64,000 nt of DNA from Mycolicibacterium sp. (GTDB lineage Bacteria > Actinomycetota > Actinomycetes > Mycobacteriales > Mycobacteriaceae), in NCBI GenBank assembly GCA_020637165.1, contig JACJWN010000007.1, positions 265,757 through 329,756 on the forward strand. The letters are read 5' to 3'. A program made the translations under genes and the position numbers. The notes below the pieces were generated by a model, which saw nothing but the letters and a program-made list of their open reading frames with translations, had not been told where the DNA came from and did not search any database. Shown one piece after another: positions 38,324 to 45,437 of the stretch. Numbering within the stretch: position 1 is the stretch's first letter; each line of letters starts with the position of its first letter.

Positions 38324-39031
38324 TCAGACCACTCCGCCGACTAGTCGGCCGATGGCATAGGTGACCGCCATCGCCAGCGCGCCGCCGATGATGACCCGCT
38401 GTGTCGCGCGAACCGGATCGGCGCCACCGAGCCGGGCGCTGACCCAGCCGGTGATTCCCAGGGCGATCAGGACCGCGACGAAGGTGATCGGGATACGTGC
38501 CGAGGGCGGCGGCAGCAGGATGGCCAGCAGCGGCAGGAGTGCCCCCACGGTGAACGAGATCGCCGAGGAGATCGCGGCGTGCCAGGGGTTGGTGAGGTCG
38601 TCGGGGTCGATGCCCAGTTCGATGTCGATATGCGCGGCGAAGGCATCCTTCTCGGTCAGTTCCTCGGCCACCGCGCGGGCGGTCTCCGGCGAGAGCCCCT
38701 TGGCCTGGTAGAGCCCGACGAGTTCGGCGAACTCCGCCTCCGGCTCCTCGGTGAGCTCCCGGCGTTCCTTGGCCAGCAGCGCCTGCTCGGTGTCGCGCTG
38801 GGTGCTCACCGAGACGTATTCGCCGAGCGCCATCGACAGCGCCCCGGCGGTGAGCCCGGCGATCCCGGCGGTCAGGATGTGTCCGCGGTCGACGGTGGCG
38901 GCGGCCACGCCGATCACGATGCCGGCCACCGAGACGATGCCGTCGTTGGCCCCGAGGACCCCGGCGCGTAGCCAGTTCAGTTTGGTGTTGATGGCGCCGA
39001 CGTGCGGTTCTGCCGGATGGGTCGAAGTCAC
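38324..39031 (-). CDS. VIT1/CCC1-family metal transporter
   Basis: 235-residue membrane protein of the vacuolar iron transporter family, probably Fe2+/Mn2+ export. Membrane helices are at about residues 25-50, 55-75, then a cytoplasmic metal-binding bundle (ERRELTEEPEAEFAELVGLY and LTEKDAFAAHIDIELGID, rich in Glu), then three C-terminal helices. GANDGIVSVAGIVIGVA and ALSMALGEYVSVSTQRDTE are typical. GTG 39031 (MTSTHPAEP). It is divergent from dnaE2, with the SOS box between them, so it could be co-regulated by chance of position. Confidence 0.9.
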   Translation of the reverse strand: MTSTHPAEPHVGAINTKLNWLRAGVLGANDGIVSVAGIVIGVAAATVDRGHILTAGIAGLTAGALSMALGEYVSVSTQRDTEQALLAKERRELTEEPEAEFAELVGLYQAKGLSPETARAVAEELTEKDAFAAHIDIELGIDPDDLTNPWHAAISSAISFTVGALLPLLAILLPPPSARIPITFVAVLIALGITGWVSARLGGADPVRATQRVIIGGALAMAVTYAIGRLVGGVV

Positions 39032-39102
39032 ACGTCGAGACTAAAACCTTCGCCGCAGTGCCGCGCGGTTTCCTCCCGGCCGAACCCGACCCCCCTGGCG
39101 GG

Positions 39103-39118
39103 TAGAACATACGTTCGA
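39103..39118 (+). promoter_or_regulatory. LexA (SOS) box upstream of dnaE2
   Basis: TAGAACATACGTTCGA matches TCGAAC-N4-GTTCGA with one mismatch. A TAAACT -10 hexamer (39119-39124) follows directly and lies seven bases before the dnaE2 GTG, so LexA would sit over the promoter. Confidence 0.88.
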
Positions 39119-39131
39119 TAAACTGCTGCGG

Positions 39132-42100
39132 GTGGGCTGGAGTGACGGACCGCCGACCTGGGCGGAGATGGAGCGGGTGCTCAACGGCCGGCCGGCGCCA
39201 GACGGGCCGACGGGTCCCGCCGTCGCCGCGCCGGCGCGCTCGCCCCGCCGCCCTTCGGCCGTGCCCTATGCCGAGCTGCACGCCCATTCGGCGTTCAGCT
39301 TCCTCGACGGCGCCGGAAGCCCGGAGGAACTCGTCGAGGAGGCGGCCCGGCTGGATCTGCGGGCCATCGCGCTGACCGACCACGACGGGCTCTACGGGGT
39401 GGTGCGCTTCGCCGAGGCGGCCGCCGACCTCGGCGTGCGCACCGTCTTCGGCGCCGAGCTGTCGCTGGGCGGCACCGCCCGCGCCGGAGTGCCCGATCCG
39501 CCGGGCCCGCATCTGCTCGTTCTGGCCCGCGGACCGGAAGGCTACCGGCGGCTGTCCCGTCAGCTGGCCGCCGCGCATCTGGCCGGTGGGCAGAAGGGCA
39601 GCCCGCGCTATGACTACGACGCCCTGACCGAGGCCGCCGGCGGGCACTGGCACATTCTGACCGGCTGCCGTAAAGGGCATGTGCGCCAGGCGTTGTCGGC
39701 CGGCGGGCCGGGTGCCGCCGCCGAGGCGCTGGCCGACCTGGTGGACCGCTTCGGCGCCGACCGGATCAGTGTCGAGCTGACCCATCACGGCCACCCCGTC
39801 GACGACGAGCGCAACGCCGCACTGGCCGAACTCGCGCCGCGGTTCGGCGTGGGCGTGGTCGCCACCACGGCGGCGCACTTCGCCGAGCCCCGCCGCGGCC
39901 GGCTGGCGATGGCCATGGCGGCGATTCGGGCCCGGCAGTCCCTCGACGAGGCGGCCGGCTGGCTGGCGCCGCTGGGCGGTTCGCACCTGCGCTCCGGCGA
40001 GGAGATGGCGCGGCTGTTCGCCCAGCGGTCCGAGGTGGTCACCGCAGCGGCCGATCTCGGCGAGCAGTGCGCCTTCGAACTGGCGTTGATCGCCCCGCAG
40101 CTACCGCCGTTCGACGTTCCCGACGGGCACACCGAGGACAGCTGGCTGCGTGAGCTGGTCATGGTCGGCGCCGGGCAGCGCTACGGGCCGCGGGCCGGTG
40201 CGGCGCGCGCCTACGCGCAGATCGAGCGGGAACTGCAGGTCATCTCCCAGCTGAAGTTCCCGGGTTATTTCCTGGTGGTGCACGACATCACCCAGTTCTG
40301 CCGGCGCAACAACATCCTGTGCCAGGGCCGGGGCTCGGCTGCCAACTCGGCGGTCTGCTATGCACTCGGGGTTACCGCCGTCGATCCGGTGGCCAACGGA
40401 CTGCTCTTCGAGCGGTTCCTCTCGCCGGCCCGTGACGGACCGCCCGATATCGACATCGACATCGAGTCGGACCTGCGCGAGCAGGTCATCCAGTACGTCT
40501 ACACCCGCTACGGCCGCGACTACGCCGCGCAGGTGGCCAATGTGATCACCTACCGCAGCCGCAGTGCGGTGCGCGACACGGCGCGGGCGCTGGGGTTCTC
40601 GCAGGGCCAGCAGGATGCCTGGAGCAAGCGGATCAGCCGTTGGACGCCGGTGGCCGGATCGCCCGATCTCGAGGGGATCCCCGAGCCGGTGGTGGATCTG
40701 GCGGTGCAGATCGCCGATCTGCCGCGGCATATGGGAATCCACTCCGGGGGAATGGTCATCTGCGATCGGCCGATCGCCGACGTCTGCCCGGTGGAGTGGG
40801 CCCGGATGCCGGGTCGCAGTGTGCTGCAGTGGGACAAAGACGACTGTGCGGCAATCGGTTTGGTCAAATTCGACCTGCTGGGGCTGGGCATGCTCTCGGC
40901 GCTGCACTACGCGATCGACCTCGTCGCCGAACACAAGGGCATCGAGGTGGACCTGGCCCGCCTCGACCTGTCCGAATCGGCGGTTTACGAGATGCTGCAG
41001 CGCGCCGACTCCGTCGGGGTGTTCCAGGTCGAGTCCCGCGCCCAGATGGCTACCCTGCCCCGGCTGAAACCGAGGGTGTTCTACGACCTCGTCGTCGAGG
41101 TGGCGCTGATCCGGCCCGGGCCCATCCAGGGCGGTTCGGTGCACCCGTACATCAAGCGGCGCAATGGTCTCGAGCCGGTCGTCTACGACCACCCCTCGAT
41201 GGAGCCGGCGTTGCGCAAGACGCTGGGCGTGCCGCTGTTCCAGGAGCAGCTGATGCAAGTGGCGGTCGACTGCGCGGGCTTTTCGGCGGCCGAGGCCGAT
41301 CAGTTGCGCCGGGCCATGGGATCCAAGCGCTCCACCGCCAAGATGCGGCGGTTGCGTGAGCGGTTCTACGCCGGGATGGAGCAGCGTCACGGCATCACCG
41401 GGGAGGTGGCCGACCGGATCTACGAGAAACTCGAGGCATTCGCCAATTTCGGCTTCCCGGAGAGCCATTCGCTGTCCTTCGCCTCGCTGGTGTTCTACTC
41501 CTCGTGGTTCAAGCTGCACCATCCGGCGGCGTTCTGCGCGGCGCTGTTGCGGGCCCAGCCGATGGGGTTCTACTCACCGCAGACACTGGTCGCCGACGCC
41601 CGCCGGCACGGGGTGGAGGTGCGCGGCCCCGATGTCAACGCCAGCCTGGCCCACGCCACCCTGGAGGATCGGGGCACCTCGGTCCGGTTGGGGCTCGGCG
41701 CGGTCCGGCACATCGGTGCGGAACTCGCCCAGCGCATCGTCGCCGAACGTCAGTCCGGCGGTCGGTATGCCTCCCTGCTGGATCTGACCGGCCGGGTGCA
41801 ACTGTCGGTTCCCCAGACCGAGTCGCTGGCCACCGCCGGGGCGCTGGGCTGCTTCGGCAGCACCCGGCGGGAGGCGCTGTGGGCTGCCGGGGCCGCCGCC
41901 GCCGAACGCCCGGACCGGCTGCCCGGAGTTGGCTCGGCACCGCATGTCCCCGCGCTGCCCGGCATGAGTGAGGCCGAACTGGCCGCGGCGGACGTATGGG
42001 CCACCGGTGTCTCGCCGGACAGCTATCCGACCCAGTTCCTGCGCGCCGATCTCGACGAGATCGGGGTCATCCCGGCTGAGCGGCTACTGACGGTTCCCGA

Positions 42101-42377
42101 CGGAAGTCGGGTGCTGATCGCCGGTGCGGTGACCCATCGGCAGCGTCCCGGGACGGCGCGGGGCGTGACGTTCATGAACATCGAGGACGAGACCGGGATG
42201 GTCAACGTGCTGTGCACACCTGGGGTCTGGGTGCGGCACCGGCGGGTGGCCCAGACGGCGCGGGCCCTGCTGATCCGTGGGCAGGTTCAGAACGCCAGCG
42301 GTGCGGTGACGGTGGTCGCCGAGCGGATGCGGCCCCTGGAGATGACGATCGGCTCCCGGTCCCGGGACTTCCGCTAA
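39132..42377 (+). CDS. dnaE2: Error-prone DNA polymerase III alpha DnaE2
   Basis: C-family polymerase for damage tolerance and induced mutagenesis, 1081 residues. The PHP domain is near the N-terminus (YAELHAHSAFSFLDGAGSPEEL; ALTDHDGLYGV). The polymerase site carries RDGPPDIDIDIESDLREQVIQYV. LRKTLGVPLFQEQLMQ and NFGFPESHSLSFASLVFYSS follow, and an OB-fold near the end (VLIAGAVTHRQRPGT). GTG 39132 has no Shine-Dalgarno and follows TAAACT by seven bases, implying a leaderless mRNA. The SOS box at 39103 predicts LexA control. Works with ImuA'/ImuB, 5 kb upstream. Confidence 0.96.
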   Translation: MGWSDGPPTWAEMERVLNGRPAPDGPTGPAVAAPARSPRRPSAVPYAELHAHSAFSFLDGAGSPEELVEEAARLDLRAIALTDHDGLYGVVRFAEAAADLGVRTVFGAELSLGGTARAGVPDPPGPHLLVLARGPEGYRRLSRQLAAAHLAGGQKGSPRYDYDALTEAAGGHWHILTGCRKGHVRQALSAGGPGAAAEALADLVDRFGADRISVELTHHGHPVDDERNAALAELAPRFGVGVVATTAAHFAEPRRGRLAMAMAAIRARQSLDEAAGWLAPLGGSHLRSGEEMARLFAQRSEVVTAAADLGEQCAFELALIAPQLPPFDVPDGHTEDSWLRELVMVGAGQRYGPRAGAARAYAQIERELQVISQLKFPGYFLVVHDITQFCRRNNILCQGRGSAANSAVCYALGVTAVDPVANGLLFERFLSPARDGPPDIDIDIESDLREQVIQYVYTRYGRDYAAQVANVITYRSRSAVRDTARALGFSQGQQDAWSKRISRWTPVAGSPDLEGIPEPVVDLAVQIADLPRHMGIHSGGMVICDRPIADVCPVEWARMPGRSVLQWDKDDCAAIGLVKFDLLGLGMLSALHYAIDLVAEHKGIEVDLARLDLSESAVYEMLQRADSVGVFQVESRAQMATLPRLKPRVFYDLVVEVALIRPGPIQGGSVHPYIKRRNGLEPVVYDHPSMEPALRKTLGVPLFQEQLMQVAVDCAGFSAAEADQLRRAMGSKRSTAKMRRLRERFYAGMEQRHGITGEVADRIYEKLEAFANFGFPESHSLSFASLVFYSSWFKLHHPAAFCAALLRAQPMGFYSPQTLVADARRHGVEVRGPDVNASLAHATLEDRGTSVRLGLGAVRHIGAELAQRIVAERQSGGRYASLLDLTGRVQLSVPQTESLATAGALGCFGSTRREALWAAGAAAAERPDRLPGVGSAPHVPALPGMSEAELAAADVWATGVSPDSYPTQFLRADLDEIGVIPAERLLTVPDGSRVLIAGAVTHRQRPGTARGVTFMNIEDETGMVNVLCTPGVWVRHRRVAQTARALLIRGQVQNASGAVTVVAERMRPLEMTIGSRSRDFR

Positions 42378-42393
42378 CGGCTAGTCTCCGATC

Positions 42394-43035
42394 ATGAGAC
42401 TGAACCTGAGCGCCGACGAAGTCCTGACCACCACACGTTCGGTGCGTAAGCGCCTCGACTTCGACAAGCCGGTGCCCCGCGAGGTGCTGATGGAGTGTCT
42501 CGACATCGCCCTGCAGGCGCCGACCGGATCCAATGCCCAGGGCTGGCAGTGGGTGTTCGTCGAGGACCCCGCCAAGAAGAAGGCGCTGGCCGATATCTAC
42601 CGGGCCACCGGCACCGGCTATCTCGATCTACCCAAGCCCATCCGCGGCGATATTCGCGATCAGCAGATGGATGCCGTCGTGGATTCCGCGAAGTACCTCA
42701 ACCAGAACATGGAGAAGGCGCCGGTGATGATGATCCCGCTGCTGGAAGGCCGCCCCGAGGGCGCCGACGCCGGCATGCAGGCATCGTTCTGGGGCTCGCT
42801 GCTGCCCGCGGTGTGGAGTTTCATGCTGGCGCTGCGGGAGCGGGGTATCGGCACCGCCTGGACCACGCTGCACCTGATCGGCGACGGTGAGAAGAAGGCC
42901 GCCGACCTGCTCGGCATCCCCTTCCAGCACTACACCCAGGGCGGGCTGTTCCCGATCGCCTACACCAAGGGCACCGACTTCAAACTCGCCAAGCGGCTGC
43001 CCGCCGAGCAGCTGACCCACTGGGACAGTTGGTGA
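42394..43035 (+). CDS. Nitroreductase-family oxidoreductase (Rv3368c-like)
   Basis: FMN-dependent NAD(P)H oxidoreductase, 213 residues. The nitroreductase fold shows in TTTRSVRKRLDFDKPVPREVL (FMN phosphate-binding Arg/Lys), ALQAPTGSNAQGWQWVFVED and WSFMLALRERGIGTAWTT. The substrate is unknown. ATG 42394 follows TAGTCT (42382-42387) by six bases, so it may be leaderless. It directly follows dnaE2 (16 bases) and stops one base before the convergent trmL stop. Confidence 0.92.
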   Translation: MRLNLSADEVLTTTRSVRKRLDFDKPVPREVLMECLDIALQAPTGSNAQGWQWVFVEDPAKKKALADIYRATGTGYLDLPKPIRGDIRDQQMDAVVDSAKYLNQNMEKAPVMMIPLLEGRPEGADAGMQASFWGSLLPAVWSFMLALRERGIGTAWTTLHLIGDGEKKAADLLGIPFQHYTQGGLFPIAYTKGTDFKLAKRLPAEQLTHWDSW

Positions 43036-43036
43036 T

Positions 43037-43501
43037 TCACACCCCACCGTGGAACTTGTGCTGCCGCCACGCCTCGTAGGCGGCCACCGCCGCGGCGTTG
43101 GACAGGTTCAGTGAGCGTCGGCCGGGCAGCATCGGGATACGCACCTGTTCGGTGATGCGCGGGTCGGCCAGTGTCTGTTCGTCCAGGCCGGTCGGTTCCG
43201 GGCCGAACATCAGAACGTCGCCGGGTTCGTAGCCGATCTCATCGAAGGAGGTCTGGGCGTGGGCGGTGAAGGCGAACACCCGGGCCTCGCCGATCGCCGT
43301 CCAGGCGTCGTCCAGACTGGCGTGCACGGTGACTGACGCGAGGTCGTGATAGTCCAGTCCGGCCCGGCGCAACTTCGGCGCGGACAGGTCGAATCCCAAG
43401 GGCTCGACCAGATGCAGGTGGCATCCGGTCCCGGCCACCATGCGGATCGCGTTGCCGGTATTCGGGGCTATCCGGGGGGAATGGAAGAGAATCCGGAACA
43501 C
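43037..43501 (-). CDS. trmL: tRNA (cytidine(34)-2'-O)-methyltransferase
   Basis: SPOUT-fold methyltransferase that modifies the wobble position of tRNA-Leu, 154 residues, the same length as the M. tuberculosis SpoU-like protein. FRILFHSPRIAPNTGNAIRM opens the fold. The knot carries VLMFGPEPTGLDE and RIPMLPGRRSLNLSNAAAVAAYEAW, with the SAM-binding trefoil residues. GTG 43501 sits 12 bases after the stop of the upstream coiled-coil gene; a longer in-frame start would enter that gene. A relic of this 5' end is found at 43935-43961 (see findings). Confidence 0.95.
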   Translation of the reverse strand: MFRILFHSPRIAPNTGNAIRMVAGTGCHLHLVEPLGFDLSAPKLRRAGLDYHDLASVTVHASLDDAWTAIGEARVFAFTAHAQTSFDEIGYEPGDVLMFGPEPTGLDEQTLADPRITEQVRIPMLPGRRSLNLSNAAAVAAYEAWRQHKFHGGV

Positions 43502-43512
43502 GGGCTTCCGGT

Positions 43513-43836
43513 TCAGCCCTTCTGCTGGTCGATCAGCGACTCGATTAGTTCGACGACCCGTTGCTGGCCGGCCGCGGTCGCGTCGAGCCTGCCGCACATC
43601 TCAGCGAAGCCCCGACCAACGTCGTTCCGGAGATCGCCGAAGTCTTCCCGGAGATCGACGAAGTCTGTGCGTAGTGCGTTGAAACTCGCGGTTGTAGCTC
43701 GACGAAAGTCGCGGATCTCAGTTCGTATCTCTGAAACATCGCGGTCGGCAGCACCGGCGAGGATCCTTGCCGCCGCCGCATCCTGCTCAACGGCACGGAG
43801 TCGCCTGCGGATGTCGTCGAGGTCGTCCTGACTCAC
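43513..43836 (-). CDS. Coiled-coil protein, short paralogue
   Basis: 107-residue cytoplasmic protein with no recognised domain. It is predicted almost wholly helical: DDLDDIRRRLRAVEQDAAAAR, then ADRDVSEIRTEIRDFRRATTASFNAL, then FVDLREDFGDLRNDVG and a C-terminal QQRVVELIESLIDQQ. GTG 43836. It shares most of residues 1-60 and the C-terminal 30 with the neighbouring gene at 43962-44369 and lacks that gene's heptad expansion. Function unknown; the pair probably arose by tandem duplication. Dimerisation or tail-fibre-like trimerisation is possible but unproven. Confidence 0.75.
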   Translation of the reverse strand: MSQDDLDDIRRRLRAVEQDAAAARILAGAADRDVSEIRTEIRDFRRATTASFNALRTDFVDLREDFGDLRNDVGRGFAEMCGRLDATAAGQQRVVELIESLIDQQKG

Positions 43837-43961
43837 GGAAGAAAGACTACCGGCGGGTGGGCTCGGCGGTTGTCCCAAACTCGCTCACCTGGGGATGACC
43901 GGAGCAAGTGTCGCGGATCGCGAGTTCGGGCGAAGATAAAAATCCGAAACACGGCCTCGGT

Positions 43962-44369
43962 CTAGCGGTTCTGCTGGTCGATCAACGACTCGATGAGTTC
44001 GACGATCCGTTGCTGCCCGGCTACGGTCGCGTCCAGCCTGCCGCGCATCTCGACGAACCCGCCATCAACCTGGTCGAAGCGCCTATCGACGTGCTCGAAG
44101 CGCCGATCAACCTGCTGGAAGCGCCGATCCACCTGGTCGAAGCGCCGATCAACCTGCTCGAATCGACTATCGACGTGACCGCGCAGATCAACGAAGTCCT
44201 GTCGGAGGGCGTTGAAGCTCGCCGTCGTGGCATTGCGAAAATCGCGGATCTCGGCCCGGATTTCGGTCACGTCGCGGTCGGCCGCGCCGGCGAGAATCCT
44301 CGCCGCTGCGGCGTCCTGTTCAGCGGCTTGGAGCCGCCGCTTGATATCGCTGAGATCGTCCTGCCCCAC
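43962..44369 (-). CDS. Coiled-coil protein, heptad-expanded paralogue
   Basis: 135-residue paralogue of the downstream gene. The N-terminal part (DDLSDIKRRLQAAEQDAAAAR, then VTEIRAEIRDFRNATTASFNALRQDFVDL) and the end (GQQRIVELIESLIDQQ) match the shorter copy. Between them residues 69-103 are five near-identical heptads of the form RF(E/D/Q)(Q/H)VDR, encoded by 21-base repeats, which should extend the coiled coil. GTG 44369. No membrane segment or signal peptide. No function can be assigned; the repeats may vary in number between strains. Confidence 0.75.
   Translation of the reverse strand: MGQDDLSDIKRRLQAAEQDAAAARILAGAADRDVTEIRAEIRDFRNATTASFNALRQDFVDLRGHVDSRFEQVDRRFDQVDRRFQQVDRRFEHVDRRFDQVDGGFVEMRGRLDATVAGQQRIVELIESLIDQQNR
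44061..44165 (-). repeat. 21-base tandem repeats encoding heptads
   Basis: Five 21-base units within the expanded coiled-coil gene. On the plus strand each reads like GAAGCGCCGATCAACCTGCT with minor changes. Each unit codes one RFxxVDR heptad, so gain or loss of a unit keeps both frame and helix phase. Confidence 0.85.
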
Positions 44370-44472
44370 GGAGGAAAGGTTACCGCCGGTCCCCGGCGAA
44401 AGTAGCTCTCCGTAACGGCGTCTGGGGATGTATCAGCGCCTGGGGATAAGGCGGCGGCGCGCCTGAGACCTG

Positions 44473-44775
44473 TCAACCCGACAGTCGGGTTTCCTCCTCA
44501 GCCTCCTCAGGCTCCTCCGCTTCAGGCTCCTCCGCTTCAGGCTCCTCCGCTTCAGGCTCCTCCGCTTCAGGCTCCTCCGCTTCAGGCTCCTCCGCTTCGG
44601 CGCTGTCTTCGCTCTCGTCGCTCTCTTCGCCACGGCCGATCAGGGTGGCACCCGTTGCGTAAATGACGACGAACACCATCGTCACCACCAGGCTGAAACC
44701 GCCCACCCAGTTCGCCAGCAACGTGGCCAGGACGCAGGCTCCGAGCCACCAGCGCTGAAAGCGCTTCGCCTCCAT
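44473..44775 (-). CDS. Small membrane protein with acidic EAEEP-repeat tail
   Basis: 100-residue protein. Two hydrophobic stretches (WWLGACVLATLLANWVG, about 9-25; FSLVVTMVFVVIYATGATLI, about 27-46) form a hairpin, and the C-terminus is a highly acidic tail of six EAEEP pentapeptide repeats (residues 60-89), ending RLSG. Function unknown. ATG 44775 lies seven bases after TAGATT (44788-44783 on the minus strand), suggesting a leaderless mRNA. In-frame ATGs at 44802/44805 are less likely. Divergent from mfpA, with starts 21 bases apart. Confidence 0.7.
   Translation of the reverse strand: MEAKRFQRWWLGACVLATLLANWVGGFSLVVTMVFVVIYATGATLIGRGEESDESEDSAEAEEPEAEEPEAEEPEAEEPEAEEPEAEEPEEAEEETRLSG
44509..44598 (-). 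repeat. 15-base tandem repeats encoding EAEEP
   Basis: Six nearly identical 15-base units, GCTCCTCCGCTTCAG on the plus strand, each coding EAEEP in the acidic tail. Because the unit is a multiple of three, copy-number changes stay in frame. It is a likely VNTR locus. Confidence 0.9.
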
Positions 44776-44795
44776 GGGCCACAATCTATCCGACG

Positions 44796-45359
44796 ATGAC
44801 ATCATCAACGCCGCCGTGGTCCGGCCGGGCACTGACCGGCCGCGACTTCTCCGAGGAAGATCTCGCCGGCCTGCGCACCGAGCGGGCGGTGTTCACCGAC
44901 TGCGACTTCGGTGGCACCAACCTCGCCGAGTCGGAACATCTCGGATCGGCCTTCCGCAACTGCCGATTCGTTAGGGCCACGCTGTGGCACAGCACCTTCC
45001 GTCATTGCAGCATGATGGGTTCGACGTTCGAGGACTGCCGGCTGCGCCCGATCGTCTTCGACGAAGTGGACTTCACCCTGACGGTTCTGGGCGGCGCGGA
45101 TCTTCGCGGTGTGGACCTGTCGGGTTGCCGTCTGCGGGAGGCCTCCCTGGTGCAGGCCGATCTTCGCAAGGCGGACCTGCGCGGAGCGGATCTGACCGGG
45201 GCGCGCACGCAGGGGTTGCGCCTGGAGGGTGCGGATCTGCGCGGTGCCCGCGTCGATCCGACGCTGTGGACCACGGCGGGCTGTCGGGAAGCGCGCATCG
45301 ACATAGCGCAGGGGTTGGCCTTCGCCGCGGCCCACGGCCTCGACATCTCCGGTGAGTGA
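44796..45359 (+). CDS. mfpA: Pentapeptide-repeat protein MfpA (DNA mimic, gyrase interactor)
   Basis: 187-residue right-handed beta-helix that imitates B-DNA and binds gyrase, giving low-level fluoroquinolone protection in mycobacteria. Pentapeptide repeats run from about residue 30: CDFGGTNLAESEHLGSAFRN, CRFVRATLWHSTF, CRLRPIVFDEVDFTLTVLGG, ADLRGVDLSGCRLREASL, ADLRKADLRGADL. The C-terminal dimer module is AQGLAFAAAHGL, as in M. tuberculosis MfpA. The N-terminus is a few residues longer than I recall for that protein. No conservon genes (mfpB-type small GTPase and partners) accompany it here. Confidence 0.95.
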   Translation: MTSSTPPWSGRALTGRDFSEEDLAGLRTERAVFTDCDFGGTNLAESEHLGSAFRNCRFVRATLWHSTFRHCSMMGSTFEDCRLRPIVFDEVDFTLTVLGGADLRGVDLSGCRLREASLVQADLRKADLRGADLTGARTQGLRLEGADLRGARVDPTLWTTAGCREARIDIAQGLAFAAAHGLDISGE

Positions 45360-45437
45360 TTCCCACAGTTCCGACTTCGTCCACAGCCGCCGATTAGGGG
45401 CCGGACTTTGTCACCCCGCAACCCTAGAATCAAACAC

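Noticed and set aside
44470-44492. Short palindrome AACCCGAC-A-GTCGGGTT at the end of the acidic-tail gene as a terminator
   Set aside because: The stem is short, includes the stop codon and has no U-tract; too weak to call.
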